A DNA stretch of 7,513 bases from an uncultured Altererythrobacter sp. (GTDB lineage: Bacteria; Pseudomonadota; Alphaproteobacteria; Sphingomonadales; Sphingomonadaceae). Under the pieces are notes generated by a model. That model saw only the letters and a program-made list of their open reading frames with translations. It was not told the DNA's origin and did not search any database. Each line of letters starts with the position of its first letter. Positions within the stretch are counted from its first letter, which is position 1. The translations under genes and the position numbers were made by a program. Below are positions 7,471 through 7,513 of the stretch, piece after piece. The stretch covers positions 1 to 7,513 of the forward strand of contig CALFEA010000273.1 of assembly GCA_937950385.1 (NCBI GenBank), in the 5' to 3' direction.

Positions 7471-7476
7471 ATTATA
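7471..7476 (-). promoter_or_regulatory. Candidate -10 box (TATAAT) for the operon
   Basis: A perfect TATAAT occurs on the coding strand in ACTATAATTC. At a 17-nt spacing the -35 position reads CCCGGT, which does not match TTGACA, and there is no extended -10 TG. If used, the leader would be about 115 nt long. A second weaker candidate, TATAAA at 7418-7413, would give a leader of about 55 nt but also lacks a good -35. Confidence 0.3.
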
Positions 7477-7513
7477 GTATGGTTGCGACAGAAACCGGGT
7501 TGTACCCTGCTTT

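Larger units (their letters stand above)
7350..7513 (-). other. Leader/promoter region upstream of the operon
   Basis: This AT-richer 164-nt stretch lies upstream of the CHAT gene. Reading along the operon it holds a TATAAT-like box (7476-7471), an A-rich tract (7418-7402, interrupted by one G), an 8-bp direct repeat GTTGCGAC on the plus strand (7388-7395 and 7482-7489), and the hairpin before the start. The short frames open from the right edge in the minus direction show no recognisable protein. The neighbouring gene to the right is not in view. Confidence 0.5.

Noticed and set aside
7479..7513. Start of a divergent plus-strand gene (ATG at 7479, open to the right edge)
   Set aside because: Only 11 codons are visible, with no Shine-Dalgarno and a start that abuts the TATA-like sequence. 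It cannot be supported from this window.
1..7513. CRISPR array, tRNA, insertion sequence or attachment site
   Set aside because: No evenly spaced exact repeats, cloverleaf, transposase motifs or terminal inverted repeats were seen; the window is filled by three contiguous genes.

Overview
The window reads as one minus-strand operon, right to left, for a two-partner secretion (type Vb) system with an exported CHAT-family caspase-like protease as its first gene. The order is CHAT protease (GTG start near 7349), then an FhaC/ShlB-type TpsB outer-membrane transporter (2413-4221), then the first 799 codons of a large TpsA exoprotein that stays open to the left edge. The junctions are 2 nt and 14 nt, so the genes are almost certainly co-transcribed and at least partly translationally coupled. 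The only stretch without a called gene is the 164 nt upstream of the CHAT gene (7350-7513), which holds a TATAAT-like box, an A-tract and a hairpin overlapping the CHAT ribosome-binding region.

The organism looks like an alphaproteobacterium, most likely a member of the Sphingomonadales. Reasons: moderately GC-rich coding sequence, the Cys-containing first POTRA segment of TpsB, and the variant TPS-domain signature (SPGGL in place of NPNGI) that I associate with sphingomonad-type TpsA proteins. This is recognition from memory, not a database result.

All three products carry Sec-type signal peptides. A working model is that TpsB threads the Cys-free, beta-helical TpsA through the outer membrane, while the CHAT protein acts in the periplasm or at the envelope with both catalytic residues intact (His864, Cys913). 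It might process, release or quality-control TpsA or a protein that binds it. Secretion by TpsB is well grounded in family knowledge; the role of the protease is inference and is the most interesting open question here.

The many plus-strand open frames across the window, including a 200-codon one at 210-812, are antisense shadows of these three genes and are not annotated.
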